Source of the DNA: Corynebacterium zhongnanshanii
GTDB lineage: Bacteria; Actinomycetota; Actinomycetes; Mycobacteriales; Mycobacteriaceae
Length of the DNA: 64,000 nucleotides
Reading direction: 5' to 3'
Assembly (NCBI RefSeq): GCF_014490575.1
Contig: NZ_CP061033.1
Location: forward strand, 310,001-374,000
Below are positions 1 to 8,020 of the stretch, in pieces. The number at the start of each line of letters is the position of its first letter. Positions within the stretch are counted from its first letter, which is position 1. The translations under genes were made by a program, and so were the position numbers. Below the pieces are notes generated by a model. That model was not told where the DNA came from. It searched no databases and saw nothing but the letters and a program-made list of their open reading frames with translations.

Positions 1-350
1 TTGCCCTGTACTCCGTGGGCTCCTCGGTCCGCGGAGCCAACGATACCGTCGCCGACTTCACCACCGTGGTGGGGCGCAAGCTGTCCGGCATGTGTGCTCG
101 GGCCGGCGGCTCCCGCACGCCTGTGCAGGCCCGCTCCTTCGTGGCCACCGGCCCGCAGGCCATTGAGCACGAGTTTCATTCCTTTATCGACGAACACACC
201 ATCGTTCAACCGCTTTTCGTTGCCCCAGGCACCCTGTGGGATAAGCAGCGTTGTCGAATGCCGCAGCGCGGCTGGCATTCCTCTCACTTGGGTGTGGCTC
301 TGGCGCCGCTGGTTCTGACCCGCGCGGACGCCGCCACCATGCCTTCCTAG
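1..350 (+). CDS. cysY: CysY-like sirohydrochlorin ferrochelatase, C-terminal part
   Basis: This is an open frame entering from the left edge in frame 3 and stopping at TAG 348-350; about 115 residues are visible. CbiX-type ferrochelatases insert iron into sirohydrochlorin to make the siroheme of sulfite reductase. The stretch IVQPLFVAPGTLW followed by GVALAPLVLTR resembles the CbiX pattern of a hydrophobic strand plus 'PLFLxxG' and a later 'alGpdp' segment. The main support is context: the next gene is a TauE-type transporter, matching the cysY-cysZ end of the corynebacterial fpr2-cysIXHDNYZ operon as I remember it. The N-terminal metal-binding histidine lies outside the window. The identification is moderate; the sequence alone would not prove it. 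Confidence 0.55.
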   Translation, partial: ALYSVGSSVRGANDTVADFTTVVGRKLSGMCARAGGSRTPVQARSFVATGPQAIEHEFHSFIDEHTIVQPLFVAPGTLWDKQRCRMPQRGWHSSHLGVALAPLVLTRADAATMPS

Positions 351-428
351 CTCGGTCACCACACCCAGACCATCTGAGCTTCCTTATCCCCTTTTTATCC
401 ACCCCACTTGATGTATCAGGAGTAGATC

Positions 429-1430
429 GTGAAGATCCTCATTTTTGCCCTCGTTGGTGTTGTCGCCCAGCTGATCGACGGCGCCCTGGGCATGGCTTTT
501 GGTGTTACCTCCACGACGCTGTTGATTTTGTCTGGAGTGACCCCGGCGCACGCTTCGGCGTCGGTTCACATTGCGGAAATCGGAACCACCTTCTTCTCGG
601 GCCTGTCCCACTGGCGTTTGAAGAACGTGCATTGGCCGACGGTGCTGTCCCTGGGTGTCCCGGGCGCGATCGGTGCGTTCTGCGGCGCGTACTTGCTGTC
701 TAACCTCTCGACGGAATCTGCGGAGCCGGTGGTCTCCACCCTGCTGGTGCTGCTGGGTGCCTACGTGCTGGTGCGTTTCGTGTCCCTGCCGTGGAAGGGC
801 GGGATTGAGACGAAGCCGATGTCGCCCACGAAGCGCGCCCGCACGGGCCTGGGTGTGCTGGGTCTGATGGGTGGAATGCTCGACGCCACCGGTGGCGGCG
901 GGTGGGGCCCCGTGACCACCTCCACGCTGATGAGCGTGGGCAAGTCCGAGCCGCGTCGCATCATCGGTACGGTCAATACCGCCGAGTTCCTGGTGACCGC
1001 GGCGGCGGTGGCTGGCTTCATCTTCGGTATGGGTGACGAGCTGACGCAGAACTGGAGGCCGGTTCTTGGCCTGCTGATCGGTGGTGCGATTGCCGCGCCG
1101 ATCGCGGCGTGGGTCGTGACCGTGGTGAAGCCGCGCACGCTGGGCATGGTGGTCGGTACGTTGCTGATCGTGCTGAACGGTATCCGCCTGGTGAACTACT
1201 TCGGTGTGGCCGGTGTGGTTGTTCTGGTTGCCGTGGGTCTGGCGGTGCTGTTCGCGCTGGTGCGCTTGCGCACGTCCTCGCTGCTGGAGGGTTCGCTGAA
1301 CGACGACGCTGACAGCGAGGCTGGTGCTGCAGGTGACTCTATGGGCAAGGCCGCGGGCCAGGGGCAGGGCTCCCGTGCGGCGACGTCTACTTCGACGGAA
1401 GAGCGCTCGGCGACCTCGAGCGAGGTATAA
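429..1430 (+). CDS. cysZ: CysZ-type TauE/SafE family sulfur-anion transporter
   Basis: This 333-aa integral membrane protein has about eight hydrophobic helices and the TauE/SafE features: an N-terminal GVVAQLIDGALGMAFGVTS segment and an internal GLMGGMLDATGGGGWGP repeat of it. Corynebacterial CysZ belongs to this family and moves sulfate or sulfite for the assimilatory pathway. The start is GTG 429, chosen because CAGGAG lies 8-12 nt upstream and the protein begins at once with a membrane helix. The last 50 residues (about 285-333) are a low-complexity cytoplasmic tail rich in Ala, Ser, Gly, Asp and Thr. It lies 78 bp after the cysY stop and is followed by a strong terminator, so it is the last gene of the sulfur operon. 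Confidence 0.75.
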   Translation: MKILIFALVGVVAQLIDGALGMAFGVTSTTLLILSGVTPAHASASVHIAEIGTTFFSGLSHWRLKNVHWPTVLSLGVPGAIGAFCGAYLLSNLSTESAEPVVSTLLVLLGAYVLVRFVSLPWKGGIETKPMSPTKRARTGLGVLGLMGGMLDATGGGGWGPVTTSTLMSVGKSEPRRIIGTVNTAEFLVTAAAVAGFIFGMGDELTQNWRPVLGLLIGGAIAAPIAAWVVTVVKPRTLGMVVGTLLIVLNGIRLVNYFGVAGVVVLVAVGLAVLFALVRLRTSSLLEGSLNDDADSEAGAAGDSMGKAAGQGQGSRAATSTSTEERSATSSEV

Positions 1431-1452
1431 GCGCAGCCTACATAATCATATA

Positions 1453-1468
1453 AGTGATGTAGATCACA
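1453..1468. promoter_or_regulatory. GlxR (CRP-type) operator
   Basis: The 16-mer AGTGATGTAGATCACA keeps the GTGA-NNTANN-TCAC core of the corynebacterial cAMP-responsive GlxR box; only the first base departs from TGTGANNTANNTCACA. It lies downstream of cysZ, just before its terminator and about 240 bp upstream of pta. GlxR is known to act at pta-ack in C. glutamicum. Which gene this copy controls is inference. Confidence 0.65.
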
Positions 1469-1470
1469 TC

Positions 1471-1503
1471 AAGGGGTAATGAGATGCACTCATTGCCCCT
1501 TTT
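1471..1503 (+). terminator. Rho-independent terminator after cysZ
   Basis: AAGGGGTAATGAG and CTCATTGCCCCTT form a 13-bp stem with one G-T wobble and a 5-nt loop, followed by a TTTT run. Confidence 0.85.
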
Positions 1504-1709
1504 CTTGTGCTCAAATGCAGGGGGTGGGGGAGCGGCCGGACCTCACAGTGTGTTCTGGGGCACAATGGATGGGTAAACGTAATGCGTCACGCACTGCATC
1601 ACATTGCATTACACTGCATCGCGCGCTGCCCGGCCCACCCGCTCGTGGCAGAGGCGATGCCCCGGTGATGCGCCGCTGACGCGCCAATCCGAAAGGTAGT
1701 TTTTTAGGA
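1504..1709. other. pta upstream region with iterated TGCAT/TGCGT motifs
   Basis: This non-coding region lies between the cysZ terminator and pta. Around 1579-1625 the motif TGCGTCAC/TGCATCAC/TGCATTAC/TGCATCGC recurs four times at roughly 10-12 bp steps, about one helical turn, on the same strand. No unambiguous -10/-35 pair was found. A weak AAAGG ribosome-binding site lies at 1692-1696, followed by T-rich sequence up to the pta ATG. Confidence 0.4.
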
Positions 1710-3128
1710 ATGTCAGAGGCTGCACAGATCGTTTCTGTTATTAGCCCCATCGCGGCAGCCGCAGGGCACCGCTCCGATCTCCTTCGCCAGGTGGACGCCG
1801 TCGACATCTTCGACACGCTGCGCCCCGGCGCCCTGGACTTCTCCGAAGCACTGGAGGTCGCTTACAACACCACCGGCTCCGTGCTGCTGGGAACGGGGGA
1901 AACCACCTTCGATTCTCGCCTGGCAGCCGCCTGCGGCGCCTCCCACTTCCTGGTCGCGGAGCCCGAGGACGACCGCGTGGCCCTGCAGCTGGCCATCGGA
2001 AAGCTGGTGCGTGCCGGCCGCCCACCCCAGGGCATCTGGACCGTGGGCGACGCATACTCTGGATCGGACGCCCTGGAGTCCGAAGGCCACGCCATTCCGC
2101 TGGTGGATTCCTCTGCTGTTCTGAGCGCCTCGCATCGCGACGTAGTCATCGGCCCGGAGCTCTTCGAGCGCAACCTCATTCTGCAGGCGCGCGCCAAGAA
2201 AGCCCACATTGTCCTGCCGGAGGGCGATGACGACCGCATCCTGCTGGCCGCCCACCAGCTCCTGGAGGACAAGGTCTGCCAGCTGACGATCCTGGGTGAC
2301 CCGTCCCAGATCGCCGCCCGTGCAAAGGAACTGAAGCTGGATCTGACCGGCGCTCACCTCACGGACCCCACGAAGGGTAGCCTGCTGGAGGAGTTCGCCG
2401 AAAGCTTCGCGGAGCTGCGCAAGGATAAGGGCGTGACCCTGGACGAGGCGCGGGAGACCATGAAGGACATTTCCTACTTCGCCACCATGATGGTTCACAA
2501 GGGCATGGCCGACGGAATGGTCTCCGGAGCCGCACACACCACGGCGCACACCATCAAACCGAGCTTCCAGATCATCAAGACCAAGCCGGGCGCCTCCACT
2601 GTCTCCTCCATTTTCCTCATGGTGATGGACGGCGTGCTGTGGGCCTTCGGCGATTGCGCGGTGAACCCTGCGCCCACCTCCGAGCAGCTGGCGGAGATCG
2701 CGATCGTCTCTGCGGAGACCGCGGCGCAGTTCGGCATCGACCCGAAGGTTGCGTTGCTGTCCTACTCCACGGGCACGTCGGGCTCCGGCGAGGCCGTGGA
2801 CCGGGTGGCCGCCGCTGTGGACATGGCTCGGGACCGTGCGCCGGAACTGCAGCTGGATGGTCCGTTGCAATTCGACGCCGCGGTGGTCGAATCCGTCGGC
2901 CAGTCGAAGATGCCGGGGTCCGATGTGGCCGGCAAGGCGACCGTGTTCGTGTTCCCGGACTTGAATGCCGGCAACATCACGTACAAGGCGGTGCAGCGCA
3001 CGGCTGATGCCTTGGCGGTGGGGCCGATTCTCCAGGGCTTGAATAAGCCGGTGAATGACCTGTCCCGTGGCGCCACCGTCCCTGACATCGTCAACACTGT
3101 TGCGATTACGGCCATCCAGGCCGGGTAG
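1710..3128 (+). CDS. pta: Phosphate acetyltransferase
   Basis: Pta interconverts acetyl-CoA and acetyl phosphate and works with AckA in acetate use and overflow. The protein is 472 aa, the short actinobacterial form. An N-terminal regulatory part of about 145 residues precedes the PTA_PTB catalytic domain, which starts near FERNLILQARAKKAHIVLPEGDD. The domain carries the SYSTGTSGSGEAVDRV substrate loop and the C-terminal FPDLNAGNITYKAVQR and GLNKPVNDLSRGATVPDIVNT signatures. The start is ATG 1710. ackA follows 37 bp after the stop with its own ribosome-binding region, so the two genes form an operon. A GlxR box sits about 240 bp upstream. Complete, no defects seen. Confidence 0.96.
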   Translation: MSEAAQIVSVISPIAAAAGHRSDLLRQVDAVDIFDTLRPGALDFSEALEVAYNTTGSVLLGTGETTFDSRLAAACGASHFLVAEPEDDRVALQLAIGKLVRAGRPPQGIWTVGDAYSGSDALESEGHAIPLVDSSAVLSASHRDVVIGPELFERNLILQARAKKAHIVLPEGDDDRILLAAHQLLEDKVCQLTILGDPSQIAARAKELKLDLTGAHLTDPTKGSLLEEFAESFAELRKDKGVTLDEARETMKDISYFATMMVHKGMADGMVSGAAHTTAHTIKPSFQIIKTKPGASTVSSIFLMVMDGVLWAFGDCAVNPAPTSEQLAEIAIVSAETAAQFGIDPKVALLSYSTGTSGSGEAVDRVAAAVDMARDRAPELQLDGPLQFDAAVVESVGQSKMPGSDVAGKATVFVFPDLNAGNITYKAVQRTADALAVGPILQGLNKPVNDLSRGATVPDIVNTVAITAIQAG

Positions 3129-3165
3129 TTAAATCCACTCGACGAAGAGAAGAGAGTACAAGCAC

Positions 3166-4383
3166 ATGTCACAGTATGTTCTGGTGTTGAACAGCGGTTC
3201 GTCCTCCATCAAGTTCCAGGTCATTGACCCGTCCGCTGATCCTTCCCACCCACCGATGGCCGCCGGCCTGGTGGAGCGCATCGGCGAGCCGAAGGGCCTC
3301 ATTAAGATCAAGACGGAGAACCAGACTCTGGAGGATAGCCGCCCCATCTCTAGCCACTCCGTGGGCCTGGAGCGTGCCTTCGCCCTGATGACGGGCCTGG
3401 GCCTCGGCCCGCTGGACCTGGATCTGGCCGCGGTGGGCCACCGCGTGGTCCACGGCGGCAAGGAGTTCACGGGTCCTGTGCGCATCACGAAGGATGTGGT
3501 GAAGCAGCTGGAGGATCTGGTTCCTCTGGCGCCACTGCACAACCCGGCGAATATTGACGGTATCCGTGAGTGCATGGACCTGCTGGGCCACCTGCCGCAC
3601 GTGGCTGTGTTCGATACCTCCTTCTTTAGTGACATGCCGGACGCCGCGGCGAACTACGCGATCAACCGCGAGCTGGTGAAGGAGTACGACATTCGTCGTT
3701 ATGGCTTCCACGGCACCTCCCACGAGTTCGTTTCGAAGAAGGTTCCGGGGCTGCTGGGCAAGGACCCGAAGGACGTCAAGCAGATCACGCTGCATCTGGG
3801 CAATGGCGCGTCCGCCACCGCCATTGACGGTGGCGTGGCGCAGGATACGTCCATGGGCCTCACGCCACTGGCGGGCCTGGTCATGGGAACGCGATCCGGT
3901 GACATCGATCCGGGCATCCTGTTCCACTTGGTGCGCTCCGGTGGCCTGAAGGTCGATGACCTGGATGAGCTGTTGAACCGTAAGTCCGGTCTCAAGGGCG
4001 TGTGTGGCGCGAATGACTTCCGCGAGATCCTGGAGAAGATCGAGCAGGGCGACGAGGATGCGAAGCTGGCTTACGGCATTTACATCCACACGCTGCGCCG
4101 CTTCATTGGTTCGTACATGCTGAACTTGGGCGGGCTGGACGCGATCACCTTCACGGCGGGTGTGGGGGAGAATGCGGCGGCGGTGCGTCGGGACGCGTTG
4201 GCCGGCCTGGAGAACTTCGGTATCGAGATTGATGACGCGCGCAATACCGATCCGGATGCCGAAGGCCCTCGCGAGATCTCCACGGATAACTCTTCAGTGA
4301 AGGTGTTCGTGGTGCCGACGAATGAGGAGCTGGCGATTGCCCAGTACGCCTTCAACATTGCGCAGGAGGCTGAGGGCTCCTAG
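3166..4383 (+). CDS. ackA: Acetate kinase
   Basis: AckA phosphorylates acetate with ATP, or makes ATP from acetyl phosphate, completing the Pta-AckA pathway. At 405 aa it has normal family length and all ASKHA signatures: [11 protein letters not shown] at the N-terminus, GHRVVHGG, the [10 protein letters not shown] catalytic region, [14 protein letters not shown] for nucleotide binding, and [23 protein letters not shown]. The start is ATG 3166, preceded by the purine-rich GAAGAGAAGAGAG. It is the second gene of the pta-ackA operon and converges on pknG; a 13-bp perfect hairpin covers the junction. Confidence 0.97.
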   Translation: MSQYVLVLNSGSSSIKFQVIDPSADPSHPPMAAGLVERIGEPKGLIKIKTENQTLEDSRPISSHSVGLERAFALMTGLGLGPLDLDLAAVGHRVVHGGKEFTGPVRITKDVVKQLEDLVPLAPLHNPANIDGIRECMDLLGHLPHVAVFDTSFFSDMPDAAANYAINRELVKEYDIRRYGFHGTSHEFVSKKVPGLLGKDPKDVKQITLHLGNGASATAIDGGVAQDTSMGLTPLAGLVMGTRSGDIDPGILFHLVRSGGLKVDDLDELLNRKSGLKGVCGANDFREILEKIEQGDEDAKLAYGIYIHTLRRFIGSYMLNLGGLDAITFTAGVGENAAAVRRDALAGLENFGIEIDDARNTDPDAEGPREISTDNSSVKVFVVPTNEELAIAQYAFNIAQEAEGS

Positions 4384-4418
4384 TAAAACCTGGCGGCGTA
4401 CGCTGTGAGCAGTTCCGG

Positions 4419-4466
4419 CCGCGGACGTGGTGTCTAGAGACGTGGTGCCTAGAACCACGTCCGCGG
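4419..4466. terminator. Hairpin at the ackA/pknG convergence
   Basis: CCGCGGACGTGGT (4419-4431) and its exact inverse ACCACGTCCGCGG (4454-4466) form a 13-bp perfect stem with a 22-nt loop. The right arm lies inside the last codons of pknG. No T-run follows, so it may be a bidirectional, non-canonical terminator or mRNA 3' end stabiliser. Confidence 0.55.
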
Positions 4467-6959
4467 TCGAATCTTATTGGCCATGTCCACCAGCCGGTAG
4501 GCGTGTCGGTTGAACTGGGCGCGGCGGGCCAGCTTCCGCAGTCCCGCCTCCAGTCCGCTGCGCAAGCCCCGTTCGGTGAAGTCCACGTCGAACAGCGGGG
4601 CGTTCGACGTGACGGTGTTGCCGCGCTGGAGCCATTTCAGCGCGGCGAACAGCACCGCCAGTTTGATCTGGGGCCGTCGGGGCTCGGTGGTGGGCATGAT
4701 CTCGAGGCGCCGGGCGGCCCGGCGCAGGCGGGACTCGTTGACCTGGGTGCTGTTGGAGGCCAGCAGCAGGATGGTGGTAAGCCGCGCCTGGTTGAAGTAC
4801 TGGGAGTTCTGCGGGACCCGATCCAGCGCCGCCACGGCGGAGTCCACCAGCCCTTCGGCGTGCAGCTGCCGTGCCAGGCCGAAGGCACTGGAGACGGTGG
4901 CGGGGTTGGTGGACCAGACCAGCCCGTAGAGGCGCATGGCGTGGAAGCGCAGCGCCACGGGGTCCTGGTCCACGTGCTCCCAGCTTGGGACGGTGGAGAA
5001 GTCGTCGATGGGGATTCTCTGCACGTAGGCCAGGCTGGAGGCGGCTTTGGTGACGGTTTCGTCCAGCAGCTTGGCGTTGTTCACGCCCATTTGCTGCAGC
5101 AGCAGTTCGTCGGTGGCCGCCAGGGCCAGCTTCGGGGCGGGTTCGCCGGGGAGGATGAACAGCACGGTGTTGAAGAACTCCTGGGCGGCCCCGTAATCGC
5201 CGCGCAGCAGGGCCGCGATGCCGGAGTGCCAGTGGAAGCGCCAGTCATTCTCCAGGCGCGGTTTCATCTCGTCCAGCATCTGCTGGGCTTCGGTGGTCTG
5301 CCCGAGGTCCAGGTGGGCGCGCACCATGGATAGTGGGATCTCCACGCTGGTGCGCATTTCGTATTGTTGGGAAGCTGCGGACAGGGTGTTGAGCAGGTCG
5401 GCGGCTTCGGTGTAGCTGGCGGCGGCGAGCAGCGAGGCGCCGGCGTCTTTCCGGTCGACCAGGGGCGTGGGCAGCGCCGCGACCACTTCGGGTGCGGTGA
5501 TCTCCACGCTGCGTTCGATACCGTCGATGAGCTGGTCGGTGCGGAACACGATGTGCTTGGTCCCGAACGTGGAGCGTTGCGCGGTGAAGCGCGTGTCCAG
5601 GTGCGGGTAGTGGCGCCCGTCGCGCAGGGCCAGGATCTCCCGCAGAACACCCTTGAGCTGGTTGGCCATGGTGGTGGCGGAGGAGAAGCGCTTGTCCGGG
5701 TCGGGGTTCGTCGCCCGTGTGAGCAGCCGGTAGAGGGAGAGGTACTCGCGGAACAGCGGCTCGTCGTCGGGCGTGGGCAGCCCGGGGGCATACGCGCCGT
5801 TTTCCACGGGGAGCTTCACGATGAGGCTTGCGAGGGTGCGCCCCACTGAATATATATCCGACGCCACAGTGGGCCCCGTCGTAGCTATCTCTGGGGCCTG
5901 GAAGCCTCGGGTGCCGAAGATGTGCCCGTAGGCACCGATTCCGGACACGGCTCCGAGGTCGATGAGTTTCACTTGGTCCTCGGTGACGATGATGTTGTCG
6001 GGTTTCATGTCGTTGTAGACCACGCCACGGGAGTGGAGGTAGTCCAGAGCCGGTAGGATTTCGAGGATGTAGGCGATGGCGATGTCCACGTCGAGGACTC
6101 CGCGTGGCGATTGGCGGCGCACGGCCCGCAGGGAGGGGCCTCCCACGTATTCCATGATGATGAAGCCGCCGTCGGAGCCGGTGATTTTTTCGTTGCGGAT
6201 ATCGTGTTCGTCGATGAAGTTGAAGATCTTCACGATCCCGGGGTGGGTGATGTCCGCCAGGAAGGCGCGTTCGGATTCGGCGACGGCGCGTTCGTGGGCG
6301 TTGGCGGTGCCCATCATGGCTTTGAGCACCACGTAGCGGTCGGCCACGTTGTGGTCGATGGCGAGGTAGATCCACCCCATGCCGCCGTGGGCGATGGGCC
6401 CGAGGACCTCGTATTGGCCGGCGACGATGTCGCCCGGGGAGAGCTTCGGCGGTTCGGTGCCCTGCGCGATGGCGTCCGTGGGGTCCATGGTGGCGCTGTC
6501 GGGGTTGTAGGGCGTGATGAAGGGCAGCGCCACCATGCCTCCGGCCACGCGGTCGCTTTGGCGTTCCGTTCCGCGGAGCTGCCGGAAGTTCTTAAGCGCT
6601 TCCCGGCGGGAGCGTTCGCCCGCGCTGTCGGCGGGCGCCGCGGTGGGGTCGGTGGATGGGGCTGTGGAGTCGTCGGTGTCTGCAAACACGGCGGCGTCGG
6701 TGACTTCGTCGTCATCGGCGAAGGGGTCGAAGGCAACGGCCTCGGTGTGGGGACCGTCGTCGTCCTCGTCGTCGGCGAAGGGGTCGAACACGGTCGCTTC
6801 GGTCGCCTGAGACTCTGCCTCGGCTCGGGCTGCTGTGTTGGCCTCGGTGGTTGCCTCGGTCTGCGCATCAGTGGTTGCCTCGGTGTGCGCATCAGTGTGC
6901 GCCTCGGCCATCACATCATCCTGCGTGCCCAGCTCGCGGTCGTGGTCTGCGTGACTCAT
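4449..6959 (-). CDS. pknG: Serine/threonine protein kinase PknG
   Basis: This 836-aa soluble kinase phosphorylates OdhI/GarA, the FHA-domain inhibitor of 2-oxoglutarate dehydrogenase. An acidic, Thr/Ala-rich N-terminus (about 1-120) contains two FDPFADD motifs. The kinase domain follows, with GPIAHGGMGWIYLA, a VVLK lysine, the catalytic loop VYNDMKPDN and DLG in place of DFG. The last 350 residues form the TPR region. The CxxC rubredoxin motif of mycobacterial PknG is absent; as far as I recall this is usual in corynebacteria. The start is ATG 6959, overlapping the glnH stop by ATGA, rather than an in-frame upstream codon inside glnH. It is the third gene of glnX-glnH-pknG, so it is translationally coupled to its sensor. 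Confidence 0.95.
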   Translation of the reverse strand: MSHADHDRELGTQDDVMAEAHTDAHTEATTDAQTEATTEANTAARAEAESQATEATVFDPFADDEDDDGPHTEAVAFDPFADDDEVTDAAVFADTDDSTAPSTDPTAAPADSAGERSRREALKNFRQLRGTERQSDRVAGGMVALPFITPYNPDSATMDPTDAIAQGTEPPKLSPGDIVAGQYEVLGPIAHGGMGWIYLAIDHNVADRYVVLKAMMGTANAHERAVAESERAFLADITHPGIVKIFNFIDEHDIRNEKITGSDGGFIIMEYVGGPSLRAVRRQSPRGVLDVDIAIAYILEILPALDYLHSRGVVYNDMKPDNIIVTEDQVKLIDLGAVSGIGAYGHIFGTRGFQAPEIATTGPTVASDIYSVGRTLASLIVKLPVENGAYAPGLPTPDDEPLFREYLSLYRLLTRATNPDPDKRFSSATTMANQLKGVLREILALRDGRHYPHLDTRFTAQRSTFGTKHIVFRTDQLIDGIERSVEITAPEVVAALPTPLVDRKDAGASLLAAASYTEAADLLNTLSAASQQYEMRTSVEIPLSMVRAHLDLGQTTEAQQMLDEMKPRLENDWRFHWHSGIAALLRGDYGAAQEFFNTVLFILPGEPAPKLALAATDELLLQQMGVNNAKLLDETVTKAASSLAYVQRIPIDDFSTVPSWEHVDQDPVALRFHAMRLYGLVWSTNPATVSSAFGLARQLHAEGLVDSAVAALDRVPQNSQYFNQARLTTILLLASNSTQVNESRLRRAARRLEIMPTTEPRRPQIKLAVLFAALKWLQRGNTVTSNAPLFDVDFTERGLRSGLEAGLRKLARRAQFNRHAYRLVDMANKIRPRTWF

Positions 6960-8020
6960 GAGGACTCCCCTCCGTTGTAGCCATGGTGCTTTCGGAACTC
7001 CTGGAGCTCCGTGTCCTCGATCTCCGTGCGGTAGCTTCCACGTGGGATCTGGCTGGCGCCCAGGTAGTCCGCCAGCCACGTGTTGTAGAGCCGTGTCCAG
7101 GTTCCGTCGTTGCGAATGCGCTGCAGCGTTGCGTTGACCTGCATCACAAGCCCGGTGGTCTCGCGGCCTTTACGGCTGGAGGCGATGCCCACCCCATAGT
7201 CGCTTTCGCTCGTGGATTCACGGATGAGCCGTGTATAGGGATCCTGCGCCTGGAGACCGGAGAGTATGGCGTCGTCGGTAAAAATCGCATCGGTCTGGTG
7301 GCGCTGCATCGCCATCAGGCAGTCGGTCCACGTGTTGGTACGCATGAGCTCCCTTGGCCCGTATTCCCTGATGAGGTCCGCGGAGGTGGAGTTTCGGGCC
7401 ACGCAGACCCGCTTCGTGCGCAGGTCGGTGAAGGAGTTGATGTCCGAATCCTCCAGCACCAACAGGCGGTTTTTGACATGGAGGTACGGGGTGGAGAACT
7501 CGACCTCGGCCTGGCGGTGCCGGGTGATGGTCATGGTGCGCATGACGATGTCCACGTTGCCCTCGTTCAGGGCCTTCACGCGGTCGAGCGAATCGACGAA
7601 GCGGAACTCCACCTTGGTGGGATCACCGAAGATGTCCCGTGCAATTTCGCGGGCCAGTTCCACCTCGAACCCATCGAGGTCGCCGGTGGCGGGGTTGCGG
7701 AAGCCCAGGCGGTTGAGGCTTTGGGCAACACCGACGATGATGCGCCCGCGGTGGTAGATCTCGGCGACGCGCTGCTCGGGCAGGCGGCTGTCCGGGCTGA
7801 TCGAGCCGAAGGGGGTGGGGTCGGTGGGGCGTTCGTGGGAGTCGGTGTCCTCCAGGCTTTCGACCACGGCCCCCATGGGAAGGTCGGTGTCTGCGGTGAC
7901 GGTGGGTTCGGGCCAGTGGGGAAGCTGATCGGGTTGCTGCGTGCAGGCGGTGAGCCCCATCAGACCGGCCATCGTGGCGGCGGCCAGGGTGAGGCGTCGG
8001 TTCTGTGTCATCGTCATCAC
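6956..8020 (-). CDS. glnH: Amino-acid-binding lipoprotein GlnH
   Basis: This 354-aa SBP_bac_3 family binding protein senses extracellular glutamate/aspartate and signals through GlnX to PknG in actinobacteria. The N-terminus is a lipoprotein signal peptide: charged start, hydrophobic core LAAATMAGLMGL, lipobox LTAC. The mature part has typical features of periplasmic binding proteins (GRIIVGVAQSLNRLGFRNP, DGFEVELAREIA, and TDDAILSG near the second lobe). The start is ATG 8020, with AGGAG 8 nt upstream. Its stop overlaps the pknG start (ATGA) and its start overlaps the glnX stop (ATGA). No ABC permease genes adjoin it, which fits a sensor rather than an importer. Confidence 0.93.
   Translation of the reverse strand: MMTMTQNRRLTLAAATMAGLMGLTACTQQPDQLPHWPEPTVTADTDLPMGAVVESLEDTDSHERPTDPTPFGSISPDSRLPEQRVAEIYHRGRIIVGVAQSLNRLGFRNPATGDLDGFEVELAREIARDIFGDPTKVEFRFVDSLDRVKALNEGNVDIVMRTMTITRHRQAEVEFSTPYLHVKNRLLVLEDSDINSFTDLRTKRVCVARNSTSADLIREYGPRELMRTNTWTDCLMAMQRHQTDAIFTDDAILSGLQAQDPYTRLIRESTSESDYGVGIASSRKGRETTGLVMQVNATLQRIRNDGTWTRLYNTWLADYLGASQIPRGSYRTEIEDTELQEFRKHHGYNGGESS

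Noticed and set aside
1-350. Frameshift in the cysY tail
   Set aside because: The frame is open from the edge to a normal stop and ends in a plausible domain end; the odd sequence near 240-290 is not proof of a frameshift.
1479-1679. 66-codon ORF upstream of pta
   Set aside because: Cys/Arg-rich sequence over the terminator and repeat motifs, with no ribosome-binding site.
1713-2870. 385-codon minus-strand frame opposite pta
   Set aside because: Shadow of pta's codon pattern; no motifs and no start signals.
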